Source: Engraulis encrasicolus (lineage: Eukaryota; Chordata; Actinopteri; Clupeiformes; Engraulidae). From it: a DNA stretch of 64,000 nucleotides. Below are positions 1-12,213 of the stretch, piece after piece (within the stretch, counting starts at the first letter, position 1; each line of letters begins with the position of its first letter). The notes under the pieces were generated by a model, which was not told where the DNA came from, searched no databases, and saw only the letters and a program-made list of their open reading frames with translations. A program made the position numbers and the translations under genes. The stretch is from assembly GCF_034702125.1 (NCBI RefSeq), contig NC_085868.1, forward strand, positions 21,152,341-21,216,340, written 5' to 3'.

Positions 1-833
1 TACAACAGTTATCTGATTCTTAACTGTATTTAATTACCATCCCAACTGTGTGCGCAGTGCTGTTAAGACTGCTTATAAGCTAAAGTAGCCTAGCTTTCAA
101 ATGCAATGGGCAGACAAGATAGGCTACATTGCTATATTTGTTTGAAATGATTTGGGGGCAAAATAGGAGCGAAACACATCGCAATATGACACAAACTACC
201 GGACAAAATACCTTCTACGTTGGATTTGGACTTTAATTCAAAGACAATATGCACACAATGTCAAGTAAATCGGTTTGTTCTCAGTGTCTCTCTTCAGTCT
301 GTTTCGTTTCTGTCCCACTGTTGTTTACTACCTAGTCCAGCGGCAGCGCAACGACAAATAAGCCATTAGTGTTGCCAGGTGTAGAACGAAATAAGCTGTT
401 TTGGGCTGTCTTGGAAAAAAAGCCCAAAACAGCTGCTTATAATCATTTAACCCTTCTTCCTTGAAAAATCTATGACACCCTGGTCAAGATTTTAGGTTAT
501 TTTATGAAATGCTGCATTTTCCCCTTTGTTGGATAGGGAAATATAAACTATAAATTATAGAAAATATTATTGAAATGAAAAAATGATAAAATATAAATGG
601 AGATTAATTTAAATTCATGATTTTATCTCATTTTAACATTTAATTTGAGATCTTTTCCTCAGAAAGATTAAGATTTGGGGGGAAATCGTCGCATATCAAA
701 AAACCGTGCAGAAAACCGTGATATCAATTTTCATCAAGAAAACCGTGATGCTATTTTTTTCCAAAACCGCCCAGCCCTACACCCATCCCTAACACACATA
801 CTGTATGCATGAATAGTCCATATCAGAGGCATA

Positions 834-893
<60 letters not shown>

Positions 894-1023
894 AATAGTC
901 CTTATCAAATGTGAGAGGAGGAAAACCTGTCCAGCCATACATTATGCTCTGGAACAAAATGTACAGAGAGGTGGCTCATAAACATAAAGAAGAACATCAG
1001 CAACTGATTCACTCCTCTTTTCT

Positions 1024-1070
<47 letters not shown>

Positions 1071-1438
1071 TTATATATATGCAGACCAGACAACTCTCAA
1101 ATATGCACACATGCATGCACCCGCGCACATGCACACGCACGCACGCATGCACGCACACACACACACACACACAGTCTAAATGATACTTAATTCACAAGTA
1201 TCATATCATGTCCTAATGGTATGTGGCTCACAGAGTGCTGTGTCAGCTGTAAGCAACACTTATATCTCCATTTCCACACCATCTGAATATTTTGTTTTTG
1301 AATGGGTATTGCCGTATTACATTCATGGTGGCCAAAGCAAGTGGGCACAAACCCAATGGTGCGTTCCTGTGTGCGTTAAGTGTGTGCACGTGAGTGTGTT
1401 TGTATGTGTGTGTGTGCGTATGTGTCCCCTCTCCCAGG

Positions 1439-1880
1439 GCCTGACCATGCTGTCTGAGATGATCAAGTGTAACGGAGGCTAACTAGCAGAGTTGACGTGG
1501 AACGTTAGTAAACCTCCCTCCCGAAAGCCTCATACAGTGTCGACTGGTCCTTTAGTCCAGCGGTATCGTACTGTGCCTCCCATTTCCGAACCGATGTAGT
1601 TGACGAGGTCACAGGTTCGCGGCCCGAGGGGGACGAACTGTGCAGGAAGACCTCCGTCACAGTGGTGCCGTGAACCGGATTGGGAGTGAGGTTTAAGGGG
1701 GAGAGTGTAACGGAGGCTAACTAGCAGAGTTGGCGTGGAACGTTAGTTAACCTCCCTCCGGTGTCGATGCCGTTGGGCTGAGGGAGTGGTCCTATAGTCC
1801 AGCGGTATCGCACTGTGGGGGACGAACGGTGCAGGAAGGCCTCTGTCACAGGAGGAGTGCTGGGATGACTATGAGCATAT
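1439..1880 (+). pseudogene. duplicated fragment of acvr2a terminal exon, split by SINE
   Basis: A CCTCTCCCAG acceptor at 1429-1438 is followed by GLTMLSEMIKC, which parallels the real exon ([12 protein letters not shown] at 1930). The similarity stops at about 1474, where SINE sequence begins. After two SINE copies, GAGGAGTGCTGGGA at about 1853-1866 resumes the same exon (EECWD) for a few codons, then it decays. This reads as a tandem duplicate of the 3' splice site and the first part of the terminal exon, later interrupted. In frame it would end after GLTMLSEMIKCNGG, so it cannot make a full receptor tail. Confidence 0.7.
1471..1852 (+). repeat. tRNA-derived SINE, two tandem copies
   Basis: Both copies start with TGTAACGGAGGCTAACTAGC (about 1467 and 1708). 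They carry an A-box-like TAGTCCAGCGGTATCG; the first also has a B-box-like GGTTCGCGGCCC. The second copy lacks the middle third. A third copy lies at 25187-25400. The layout fits a tRNA-derived SINE family; which tRNA gave rise to it cannot be told by eye. Confidence 0.65.
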
Positions 1881-1929
1881 AACTAATGTCTTTGTGTGTG
1901 TGTGTGTGTGTCTGTGTGTCCTCTCCCAG

Positions 1930-2130
1930 TGCCTGGCCATGCTGTGTGAGACGATTGAGGAGTGCTGGGACCACGAGGCTGAGGCGCGGCTGAGCGCCGG
2001 CTGTGTCGAGGAGCGCGTCATCCAGATGCAGCGGACACACAACCCCACCCTCATCGCCCCCGACGACATCCTCACCGTCGTCACCATGGTCACCAACACC
2101 GACTTCCCGCCCAAGGAGTCCAGCCTATGA
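1930..2130 (+). CDS. acvr2a: activin receptor type-2A, terminal coding exon
   Basis: The last 66 residues of a type II activin receptor: the end of the cytoplasmic Ser/Thr kinase domain and the short C-terminal tail. The receptor sits in the plasma membrane, binds activin-class ligands and phosphorylates type I receptors. The exon follows a CTCTCCCAG acceptor (AG at 1928-1929), starts in phase 0, and ends at TGA 2128-2130. It reads [20 protein letters not shown] and ends [13 protein letters not shown]. The tail [15 protein letters not shown] is that of ACVR2A; as I recall ACVR2B ends differently (NVDLPPKESSI). The first residue is Cys where I recall Gly in human. The rest of the gene lies upstream of the window. 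Which of the two teleost paralogues this is cannot be decided. Confidence 0.93.
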   Translation, partial: CLAMLCETIEECWDHEAEARLSAGCVEERVIQMQRTHNPTLIAPDDILTVVTMVTNTDFPPKESSL

Positions 2131-3685
2131 TGATGCCCCCCATCCCATTGGTCGAAGAGAACGAGAACCTGGTGGGCGGGATTATTTGGTTGGTTGATGG
2201 AACATGTGCAACTGACCAACCAGATTTAACAGTTTTTTTTACAAATGAATCTGGTCCTTGATGCCCATAGGTTGAGAAGCTAAGTGGGCGAGACTTTTCG
2301 AGGGATGGTTGATTGGCAGTGGCGCCGACCAACCAGATGTACTGGTTTTTTACTGATGTCCTCCTCCCCTCCCCAAACCTCCACTTCCCGATTAGCACTA
2401 AGCAGCAGAGGGTTGACCTTTGTTTGAGGAAATGAAATGGGGGGTGGGGTTTGCGGATGCTTGATGGATAGTGGAACTGACCAGCCAGATTATACCTGGT
2501 TTTACTGATGTCCTCCTCCTCCCCAACTTCACTTCCTGACCCTTATTTGAGAGGTTGACCTTGGTTTGATCTTCAAGACTCCAACTTGGAGGTCAACAGT
2601 GGTGTTGTGATGTCGGGTTTTTTTTTTGGTGGGTTTTTTGGGGGTGGGGGGTTGGATTTCTTTCCTGGGTTTTTGTGCAGCATGGGGTTGAGTTGAGTTG
2701 AGGAGCGCTCATTCACCTGGTCTCTCCTCTTCAAACCTCTTCTTCTATCTCATTCAGGAATAATGATCTGCCCTCACCAGCAGAGGGTGTACTACTCGAA
2801 CAACAACAACTAACGACCACCACCTCTTCTTATCTCCACAACGTCGCTCTCTCTCAATAAAGCAAATCCTCCCACCATTGTTGCTCCTGTTTCCTGGAGA
2901 GTGACAAACAGACATCATAGCGGGGGGCAAGCAGGGCAAAATAAAATAACTGCCCCCCCATCCCCTACTCCTACCCCACCTCCAACTCTGTGCAGCTGGA
3001 CTTTTTAACCCATGGGATCTGGGAACAACAGAACCCTGGAGCAAGCCAAGCGAGGCATAATCACCATGGAAACTGAAAGGTGTATGGTTGATAAAAAAAA
3101 AGCCCACATGGGGCGTGTGTTGTTTTAAGATTTTATTTTTTATAAAAATATACAAATACCTAGAAATGTAAAAAAAAAAAAAAAAAAAATGAAATCAGAA
3201 GGAATGGACTTCTGGACTCGATGAACTCACGTCTGGGATTGGGGTTTGTAAACAACAACAAAAATGTGTTAAAAAAATTACAAATACAGATGATGAAAGG
3301 ACTGAAATACATGACGTGGAGATTGAGACTGACAAGAGAGTAGCTGGGTTAGAAAAAAGGGCAATCGTGTTTTTTAGAAACTAAAAAAAATACTGAAAAA
3401 AAAACATTTTTGCTGTTCACTCTGGTGTTTTTATTATGAAATGACTTAACAGTAATGCCAATTAAGAAACAGCTTCTGAATGTCTGGTGTACCAGTGTTG
3501 TACATAAATATCAGTGGAATACCAACCACCCTATACATGCTCTATCAAAAGGGGGGGTTGCTTGTCTGGTTTTATTTTATCTGATTTAAATTTTATTTTA
3601 TTTTTTTCTTAGCATTACATTTTTAGAATGCAGACCATAAACCTCCCTCAACCAGGTATACCTCAGTTCCACATCTATGATGAAT

Positions 3686-3790
<105 letters not shown>

Positions 3791-5331
3791 TCTCTTTCGT
3801 TTTTGTTGAACTTGAATAAAAGAGGAGGTGAGAAAGAAAAATGGATAAATGGATTTAGAAAAAGAAAAAGAAAACACTAAAATGTGAATCCCTATGCGTG
3901 GCTTTGTGACATTTAACTGCTAAACTGAGGATGCCAACAGATAGACAGATGCTGAGAGAGGCCATATGATATTTCCATGCCAGTGTTTCATCTTTGACCT
4001 CTGGAACTGAACTTGCTAGCCTGCTGCTAAACTAGCCCATCGTACTGCACTTCACTTCACACAGAAGAGAGTAACTCTTTACCGTACTGCAAAATGATTT
4101 CTTATTTTTTTGTCAGTCATGGTCTGTAAATTCACTGATGTGAACCTAAATGTTAGCGTTGAAGCTAATCTTGTTACTCGAGCCATTTCTCAGAAGCGTC
4201 ATTGCTAACTATTTAGTTACAATGCAATTTCCCATTAGCCACCAACTAAATTGCTAACTTGCTAACAATTGCACTTTCAGGAAATGCATTCTAGACAAGT
4301 GAAATACTGGGCTAATTGCATTCTGTCCATGTTCGCCGTTCTGTGAAAGTGATTACAATCTTTTTAAACTACAAAATATTTAAAATAAAACCCTTGACGG
4401 TTGCTTAATATGGCAAAGCTAAACCTTCTGTGCCAATACAAGTGTAGTATGAGAGGCTTCGTTTAGCAGGCTGTGCTTTTATGCCTTTTTTTATTTTCTT
4501 TCCTTTGCTTTCCCCAACATACAGTAACGAGCCTCAGCTTCCACAGCACCTCACCCTCTCAAGCACCTTTCTCTCTATTTGAAGAGTTCATATGCAAAAC
4601 CCTCTAACTGCATTTGTGGTGAGTTTACAAAAACAGGCTGTATTTCAACAACTTTGATATGAATATAAACTAAGCAGCCCATCTAATGCTGTTTGGGCTC
4701 GACTTGCTGTAGGCCTATAACGACATTTAATTGGATTTTGTATTGTGGTTACTTGGTGAGAATTCCGTTTCAAAATGAAATTTTACAGATGTTCGCAATG
4801 GCTTTTAGATGGTTTTGCATCTGAACTTTTTGTTATTTTTATTTTCCTGATGAATTATACTGTACAATCGTCTCCCCTTACACCTATTGTGAGGGGGGGG
4901 TGTCGTGTTAATGTGAAAAATGGTGACACTAAAAAAAAAATGCTGTTCTGGTTTTTGGGTTTGCAGTGAAATTTTGAACAGTTTCTCTTTTTTGTTGTTT
5001 AGTGTCGCTTGTCTGCCCCATCTGTTATAGCCTATGTGAGTTTGTTTCTTTTTGCCCCTCTCTCTCTCCCCTATCTTTCATTTTGAGGATGAATGTGGGC
5101 CTTTGTCAGAGGTTTGAACAGTGTTGTCACACACATTCTTCATCAGGTCCCCAGACGGACATCGTTAGCCATTCACCTCGTTACCATAAGGTAGTAGCTG
5201 TGCCCTTGTCTACACAAGCAGGCACGCACGCACACAGGCGCACACACACACACTTCGTACATCCTCCATCAGTCGTAACTCTTTCATCACTACTGGTGCC
5301 ATCAACCAAGCCAACCCACCCCCCCACCCCC

Positions 5332-5367
<36 letters not shown>

Positions 5368-6218
5368 CAAAGGGTTAGTATAGCTACCCATACCACCCCC
5401 AAATAAGTGTGACATTGGGATTCTTGTAGTGCTTGCAGTTTGACATTCTTAGCTTTTTTTTAACACCTCTTTAACAGACATTTTCTTCACATAATACTAA
5501 GTCTTACCTGACTTTCAGTCCCGAGTGATTATCTCTCTTTTTTTTTAGCTCTCGTTTTTTTTTCCTGCACTAACTGACCATTAATAAACAGTGCACATTT
5601 GCCCTGGCGGAGTATTTCAAGAGCTTGGCTAAGCTGACCTACTGTACAGAATGTGGTAAACCTGCTAGTAGATAGCCTCAAGGTGTCATCTAGTTCAGAA
5701 AATTAGGATCTCAGGCTCTTCTATTAGCTGATTTACCACAACGTCCAGGTTAACTTAACTTCAACCTGGATTTTTACTTAACCACCTTCTTGAAATGACA
5801 CCCTCCTTCTCATCCTCCCGTTCACATCATCATCATCAACTGGAACAGTCAACAACAACAAAAACAACATGAAACATCAACAGTGACATCAGGGATACCG
5901 TACTATGCTTTTCTAAGTTACAGCACTTATGCAACCGACCGTGGTTACCACGGTTACTCTCATTCAAGCGACTACATAAAACAAAACAAATGTTTCTACA
6001 ACTACAGAGACTGTAGCATTTTTTATATATCGAAACAAATACGAAAAAAGCAAAAACTTAATTCATCACTGAAATGTGTTTTGTTTTTCCTTGTGTTTTT
6101 TTTTGTCCTTTATGGCAAGAAATTAGCCTGTGGCCTGAGCAGTGTGCAAGAACAGTGCCAACTCTTTTCTCTGGTTTGAAAAAAAGTAAGAATAGACAAG
6201 ACACCACCATATCCTGAC

Positions 6219-6220
<2 letters not shown>

Positions 6221-6297
<77 letters not shown>
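6221..6297. repeat. (TG)n microsatellite
   Basis: About 38 pure TG units in the presumed acvr2a 3' UTR. Confidence 0.95.
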
Positions 6298-6300
<3 letters not shown>

Positions 6301-6370
6301 GTAGTGGGTCTGCTGTGTCCCTGGCTTGATGAGGTTTTGTGTTAAGGATGCACAGCTATGTGACTGCAAT

Positions 6371-6625
<255 letters not shown>

Positions 6626-8480
6626 GGCCTCTATCTACGAGCCCCTTCCTATCTGATGTAGCGGATCATGTCACTGGACCCCCCTGTGTCCTACCCAATC
6701 TCACCCCACTTAACGACCCCTATGCACCTAACGACCCTAGTACACCTGTCCTGTCCCACTAGGTCAGTAAGTGGTGTGATTGGCCAGGTACTGACACAGG
6801 TGTCATGCACCCGCCCATCACCTCCCTCCCCAACCAATCAGCACTTCCTGGACTTCACCCTTGGCCAATCAGCATTTTAACACCCCACCCACCCTCCTCC
6901 CATTGGTTGCTACTGTACAGGAAGTCCCGCCCCCCGGACACATCCCTCGAAAGCCTATCCTCCTTTTGTAAGAAAAGACCCTCCTCCCGCCCCTGTCCTT
7001 TATGGTGTAAGACAAGAAATATATATAAATAAACGTATATATATTATATTAATAACACTGATGATTACCCAACTGGATTGGCTGCATATTATAGAACAAA
7101 ATGCACATTTATGTAAATATGAATGTTGTTTTTAGATTGTGAATATAGCATGAGGTTGTTTCTATTATTTTCAAACAAAAAAGGTATCACAAAAGCAAAA
7201 CGAGTCCTTTATTAAAGTATTATTCCATTAAGATTTTACTGTTGTTTTATTTTATATTATATTCTAATTTTTAATTGTATTAATTTATGTCAGTGCCCCC
7301 CTTCATGAAATGTTTGCTTTTCTTCTCATGTTCAAGCTTTCAAAAACTTCAATCTGTTTGTCTGCTCAGAAGAGGATCAGATGTCATTTAAAGCAACACT
7401 AAGTAATTTCTTCTAAATGACAGTAATTTCTAAAAACATTTCAGTGGTTCACTAACAGGTGTTCGGCCTACAGGATAAAGTGTACTTTATTATGCTTCAC
7501 TGCCCTCCCTGGGCTACCATGAGGAGCAGACATTCTTATTTAATTTTCTTAAATGAGAGGCAATACCCCTTGAAACGTGCACGCACAGGTGTGTCACAAT
7601 AGATGAAACCACTTAGTGTTGCTTTAAGCCATGGTTAGAGTAACGAAAAACAAATCCAATCATAACTGACCTCAAGATATACATCCCAGATGAGACAAAA
7701 TGGACACCAGTCACCCTCAGTCAGTACAGTGTTGCTGCATTACGCATCAAACCTACAGCCTTCAGTGGGTTGAGACGTTGCTGTTTGTTTTTCGTTTGTT
7801 TTAAAAGATTCTGTTTCTGTTCCTTTTCCTCCTTTCTATAAACGCATTACCTCTACGTTGCGGCTGGCTGGCTAGCTCAAGCTACTGTAAAAGGTCCCCC
7901 TTGGTGCCTCCCTTCCTCCACCACACCCCACCCCCACCCCAGGTGGCTGGGATTTCATATGGGAAGCCCATGCCCCAAACCCACCCCACCACACACACAC
8001 ACACACACATCTCCTCCAGTCTGCTTTGGCTAAGTCTGTCCGCAGCACCGAAACTGGACATCAACCCCAACGTCATTTTTTTTAAAAACAAAACCAACAA
8101 CAAACTCGCCATTTTTAAAATGCTTTGCAATAACAAGAGAAAAGAAATGAAAAAAAGGAAGAAAGAAAAAAAGAAAATCAAAAATGAAAAGTATTTCACT
8201 AACTGTTTCAGAAGGCCTGGTTGGAAGTGGTTGTTCAATGTTGTACAGAAAACAAAATGTATGCTATTCCTTTAAAATAAACTATAGTGACTGCTCTGAA
8301 GTCTGTCTCCTGTGTTTTCACTGACTAGTGTATACTGTCTGAAGATACTTATTCATTCAGTTCATGTTGTTAAAGGCTACTGAATATTTTTAGGGCCTTG
8401 AAATGTTCAAGTCCTACCCAAGTAAACTAGACAAACCCTAACTGCAGAAACTATCTCTGTCTGTGAGGGTTGGTCTAGCT

Positions 8481-8857
8481 CAGGGATGTCAAACTCAAAT
8501 TCACAGGGGGCAAATGTAAAAGGTGGAATGTAGTCGCGACCCGATTCAAAATCTAGTTTTTAAAAATGGGCTAAAATTGTGTGTGCATTGCACTTGGGCC
8601 TAAAACTTACAGCAAATTTCACAAACACTGATATGATTATCAGACTTAAATGTGCCTGAACATATTCTGTAAGAGGGGGATGTGTTACATTGCCCCACTT
8701 TTATTCCTACGTCACAAAATTTCATGTTCAGGTTATGATACTACATATTAATGGTGTATTTGGGCCAACTGTAATACTCATTAGAAAAGAGAAATGATCT
8801 CGCAAGCCAATGCCTGAGGGTCAGATTTGGCCCCTGGGCCTGGGTTTCCCATTTGTT
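8481..8857. mobile_element. degraded hAT-type MITE
   Basis: Starts CAGGGATGTCAAACTCAAAT and ends in GATTTGGCCCCTGGGCCTGG, the terminal style of a widespread non-autonomous hAT family (CAGGGNTGTCAAACTC). The right end is diverged and no target duplication was recognised. Confidence 0.4.
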
Positions 8858-8930
8858 TATATTGATGGCTATCGATGTCTTCAAAATTTTGGAGTGAGTA
8901 GTTGTGGAGCTCTCAGCTAACCTGGGGGCC

Positions 8931-9086
8931 GTTTCTCGAAAGAGTCTTTGCTATTGTCGTTAGCAAAGTCCTTCGTACGAGCAACTCAACTGCATCTTGA
9001 CAGCGATGCTCACCACTAAATCCAAGGGAATGGTGTTACGTCTTAAGACGGTTAGCAATGACAATAATCGAGAAACTGACCCCTAG
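8931..9086. mobile_element. short inverted-repeat element (MITE-like)
   Basis: Begins GGGGGCCGTTTCTCGA and ends with the near-complement TCGAGAAACTGACCCC. The interior has further inverted words (TTGCTATTGTCGTTAGCAA against TTAGCAATGACAATAA). No coding capacity. Confidence 0.5.
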
Positions 9087-9504
9087 CTCTCTTTTTCAGA
9101 TTTCCACATTGGCAAGAATTCAGTAGGAAATCTATGGAAGTCTTAGTACATGAGGTGCAAGGTCAGCAATTTAAACACCAGCCATTGGTTCCACGGCTTT
9201 GCTAATGACATGCCACAGTCACTCGTGCATAGTAACCACTGAGAAAGCAATGTTCACCTCTGCTCATACAAATCAGTGACATATATTGGTCTTGCATCAT
9301 CAATTGCAAAATTTACTTTATTTGTTTTACTATGAAAATAAGTACAGCATACAAAAAATGTCATGTATAAAACCACAACCTTAAATTGGTCCAAGGCAAT
9401 GTGTGTTTTGGTCGGTCCATTCAGAAGTCATCCAAATAATATCCAATATTAACATCCAAACAAGGGCTAGTTGATTTACACCATGATGGTGGGACACTAA
9501 GCTC

Positions 9505-10266
9505 TTAACGCACGAATAGACCAGCCGCGACGCGATTGAAGCGACAGAGAAACGCTTCTGTGCAGCAAGAGCGATACTAGTGATTGAAGCGACTAGAGTT
9601 TGTTGGTTGAAAGAAGAACGCAAGCATTCCAACATTCCCATTGGCTGTGGTTACTGACCTCTATACAGTCACTGGCTGTGGTTACTGACCTCTATACCAG
9701 TGTTTCTCAACCTTTTTTTAGGCGAGACACCCTTTCAATTCATGAAAAATTTCAAGGCACCCCAAACCAACAAGCCGTAACATCGCATTCGATACCACAC
9801 AAGCTAGTGACACATTTGGAGACGTCACACGACCTACGTTCGAAGTTGCAGCTGACTGGGGTAACCTATATTTACTTTATTGTGCGTAAATGGCAGATGA
9901 AAGACTCCACTGACTAAGCAATACTTTATCAATTTAGACAAATATGTATTACCGGTATATTACATAACTTATTCATCAGCCACGTTTCCGCGGCACCCCT
10001 GAGGGGGGCCTGCGGCACCCCAGGGTGCCCCGGCACCCTTGTTGAGAAACACTGCTCTATACAGTCATTGGCTGTGGCGCCTTGTGGCCGAACCGCGTCA
10101 TAGCTCATTAGCATAACATAGCCAGGAGTTCGACTTCAAACTGTCGCTCTCGGCGTGCGAGTCGCCTCTAGTCTCCAGAATCGCTTTTGTCGTGCGACTC
10201 AATACAAAGTCAATTACTTCCGTCGCTCGCCTCGCTCTTGTCGCGGCTGGTCTATTCGCGCGGTTA
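9505..10266. mobile_element. outer MITE with TIRs, carrying a nested hAT MITE
   Basis: The left end TTAACGCACGAATAGACCAG (from 9505) is the inverted complement of the right end CTGGTCTATTCGCGCGGTTA (to 10266). The match extends into CCGCGAC. Subterminal parts repeat words such as GATTGAAGCGAC and its complement GTCGCTC. A 357-bp hAT element sits inside (9698-10054). Without it the outer element is about 400 bp. No transposase. Confidence 0.7.
9698..10054. mobile_element. non-autonomous hAT element with 8-bp TSD
   Basis: The left terminus CAGTGTTTCTCAAC and the right terminus GTTGAGAAACACTG are perfect inverted repeats. The 8-bp direct repeat CTCTATAC flanks it exactly (9690-9697 and 10055-10062), the target-site signature of hAT transposition. 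It lies inside the outer MITE at 9505-10266. A truncated relative is at 15017-15214 in the opposite orientation. Confidence 0.88.
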
Positions 10267-10792
10267 CTCCTACATCAGACACAGTTCAGAATCCAGTCGG
10301 AGTGTCTCTGAAAAACACTCCACTTCCCAGGTGGGAATACATGTTGTGTGGTCAGTCCATTTTGAAGTCCTCCAACAATGATATCCAAAGCTTTGTTGAC
10401 TGGCACTCGAAATCCAAAATGTTAACATGTTGAAAGCAAAGCAATGCCTCTCACACCCTATGACATGGGTCTGACATGGGACCTAGGTCAGAGATTGTGG
10501 TTGTGATGGCAGTTGGGGGGCCGGGAACAGGCAGTGTGTATGTAGTTTGCTCCTTTAACAAGGTGGAGGTAGCCAACTGGATTGGTCAAACAATCGATCG
10601 ATCACGCAGCCGACAGTTGGTTTGATGCAAAGGTGATCCGTCAGTCCCAATCAGGGACCAGACAGTAAAAGCAGTATTATGTGTCCTGTCTGTGTTTGTT
10701 CCTGGGCTAAATGTGGTCCTGCCCGCTCAGGTCAGGTCCATCAGTCTGAATCCGATTGGCCACATGATCAGGCTCTGGGTACACTTCATTAT

Positions 10793-11062
10793 TCTGACTC
10801 CCGTCCTCCACCTGTGCTTGTGGCCTCGCGCTTCACTGACACCCCGCCTCCATGGCGAAGAAAGCAATTACGTTTTCCCGCTGTCTGTCAGCCTAGCCGC
10901 CACAACTTTTTGGGGGACTTTTTCCCCATTCAACATCCCGATAGCAAATGAGGAAAAAAAAGACCTTTCAATTGCGCTCTTGGGAGATATTGAATTAAAC
11001 TTCCGCCGCCAATGACGTCATCACAAGGCCACAAGCACAATAGAGGACGCGAGTTAGGAAGA
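10793..11062. mobile_element. MITE with ~35-bp inverted repeats
   Basis: CTGACTCCCGTCCTCCACCT followed by GTGCTTGTGGCCT near 10796-10830 is the inverted complement of AGGCCACAAGCAC plus GAGGACGCGAGTTAG near 11028-11058. A second, partial copy of the right end is at about 11265-11300. Both copies are followed by AAAGAACCCTCTGTGT, so a larger piece has been duplicated. Confidence 0.6.
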
Positions 11063-11109
11063 TGGAAAGAACCCTCTGTGTGTCCGTTGGGCGGTTGGCT
11101 CTTATGCAG

Positions 11110-11263
11110 GACCCCAAATTCATTTTTTGTAGATGTAAATCTTGCAAGCCAAATACACACTCACTAATGGGTCAAAGTGGCTAGTACTGCAATTTGGTCT
11201 TTTCTACCAGCCGAACAAAAATGTAATTTATGCTGGTTGGCTGGTGTTAATTTAGAGCAGTCA
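11110..11263. mobile_element. fragment of CAGGGCTCTAAATTAAC-type MITE
   Basis: Contains ACCAGCCGAACAAAA, GGCTGGTGTTAATTTAGAGC and AGCCAAATACACACTCAC, matching the better preserved copy at 59160-59332 and the fragment near 24150-24276. Confidence 0.5.
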
Positions 11264-11393
11264 TCAGGAGGCCATAAGCACAAGGGGAGGACGGGAGTTA
11301 GGCAAATGGAAAGAACCCTCTGTGTCCTCAAAGCAGAGTCCCTGTGCACAACTACTGTAGTATCCAGGTGCCGGTGATGTGCAGTGAAAGTAA

Positions 11394-11522
11394 TCCAAGT
11401 AAAGGGAGGATAAATTACTGCACGCTGGTCTTCTTTGCTTGTAGTTTATTTGGTGAACAACGAAACGTGTTGCACAGCTTAGAAAACCAGCGTGGGGTGA
11501 TTTGGCCTCCCTTTACTTGCAA
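11394..11522 (-). mobile_element. hairpin MITE in the orc4 3' end, with polyA signal
   Basis: CCAAGTAAAGGGAGG near 11395 and CCTCCCTTTACTTGC near 11506 are inverted repeats; inside them CACGCTGGT and ACCAGCGTG form a second inverted pair. On the - strand the element holds AATAAA at 11450-11445, about 105 nt after the orc4 stop codon. It is the first polyA signal I see for orc4, so the mRNA 3' end may come from this insertion (inference). Confidence 0.55.
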
Positions 11523-11555
11523 CCCTCTGTGTGTCCGTTGGGCGGTGGGCTCCTA

Positions 11556-11738
11556 TCATGCGAAGGCGGAGGTGGCCCACTGCCTGACGTCCGTGGGGCA
11601 TTGTGGGTACCTCTGGACGGCCTCCAGCACCTGCGTGTGGTCGAGCAGTAGCTTCATCAGCTGGTAGTCCTTCTGGATCTTGGCACTGGACGACTCCACG
11701 GGACGAATCAGCTCCAACTGCTGGAGATGCTCAAAGGC
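11556..11738 (-). CDS. orc4: orc4 coding exon 13 (terminal)
   Basis: Acceptor AG at 11740-11739, phase 0, stop TGA at 11558-11556. Encodes [17 protein letters not shown], then [14 protein letters not shown] and [17 protein letters not shown]: the C-terminal winged-helix end of ORC4, which contacts DNA and neighbouring ORC subunits. The human protein ends [14 protein letters not shown] as I recall, so this one is two residues shorter. The intron before the acceptor is TG-rich. Confidence 0.95.
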   Translation of the reverse strand, partial: AFEHLQQLELIRPVESSSAKIQKDYQLMKLLLDHTQVLEAVQRYPQCPTDVRQWATSAFA

Positions 11739-11939
11739 CTGAACACACACACGCACGCGCACGCGCACACACACACGCACACGCACACAAGCTTAGAGAA
11801 AACGCACACCAGCCCTTGTCAAAGCATGTGCAGGGACAGTCAAAATGGCATCATTACAAGCAGTGTGACTCAATGTCCACAAGATGGCAGTCAAATGGTG
11901 TGTTAAGCAGACCTCTACAAAGCTCTTCTCAAAGGTGTT

Positions 11940-12213
11940 CTCCGATTCATATAGCAACATTTTTAATCCTTTTTCTTTTATACTAATTATAGCACATTAT
12001 CTGTTTCAATGTCTTGTCTTAAGGTTTTTTAATCTTCAGCAATCCACTTTGATAGGTTTTAATCTTTTTATTCTAATTATTTAATGTTTTTACCTTGATG
12101 TTTTAGGTTTTTAATTCTTTCTTGTTACTTTTATTATTTTCTATGTGAAGCACATTGAGCTGCGCTTGTGTCTGAAATGTACTATATAAATAAACTTGAA
12201 TTGACTTGACTCT
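11940..12213 (+). mobile_element. 3' end of an L2-like LINE
   Basis: T-rich UTR-like sequence ending GTGAAGCACATTGAGCTGCG, then a CTATATAAATAAACTTGA tail and short TTGACTTGAC repeats. This is the typical 3' terminus of fish L2-clade LINEs. The hAT-type element at 12214 is inserted exactly at the end of its tail. Confidence 0.6.

Larger units (their letters stand above)
1..1929 (+). other. last intron of acvr2a (partial)
   Basis: Non-coding sequence before the terminal acvr2a exon. It holds a (CA)n run at 837-891, a CT/CA compound tract near 1027-1172, and a stretch around 680-780 with repeated AAAACCGTGAT-like words that resembles the end of a hAT-type element. From about 1430 it contains a broken duplicate of the terminal exon and tRNA-like SINE copies, listed separately. 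I see no other exon. Confidence 0.7.

Noticed and set aside
9600..9917. 105-codon frame as a gene
   Set aside because: It spans the junction of two nested MITEs and is not protein-like.
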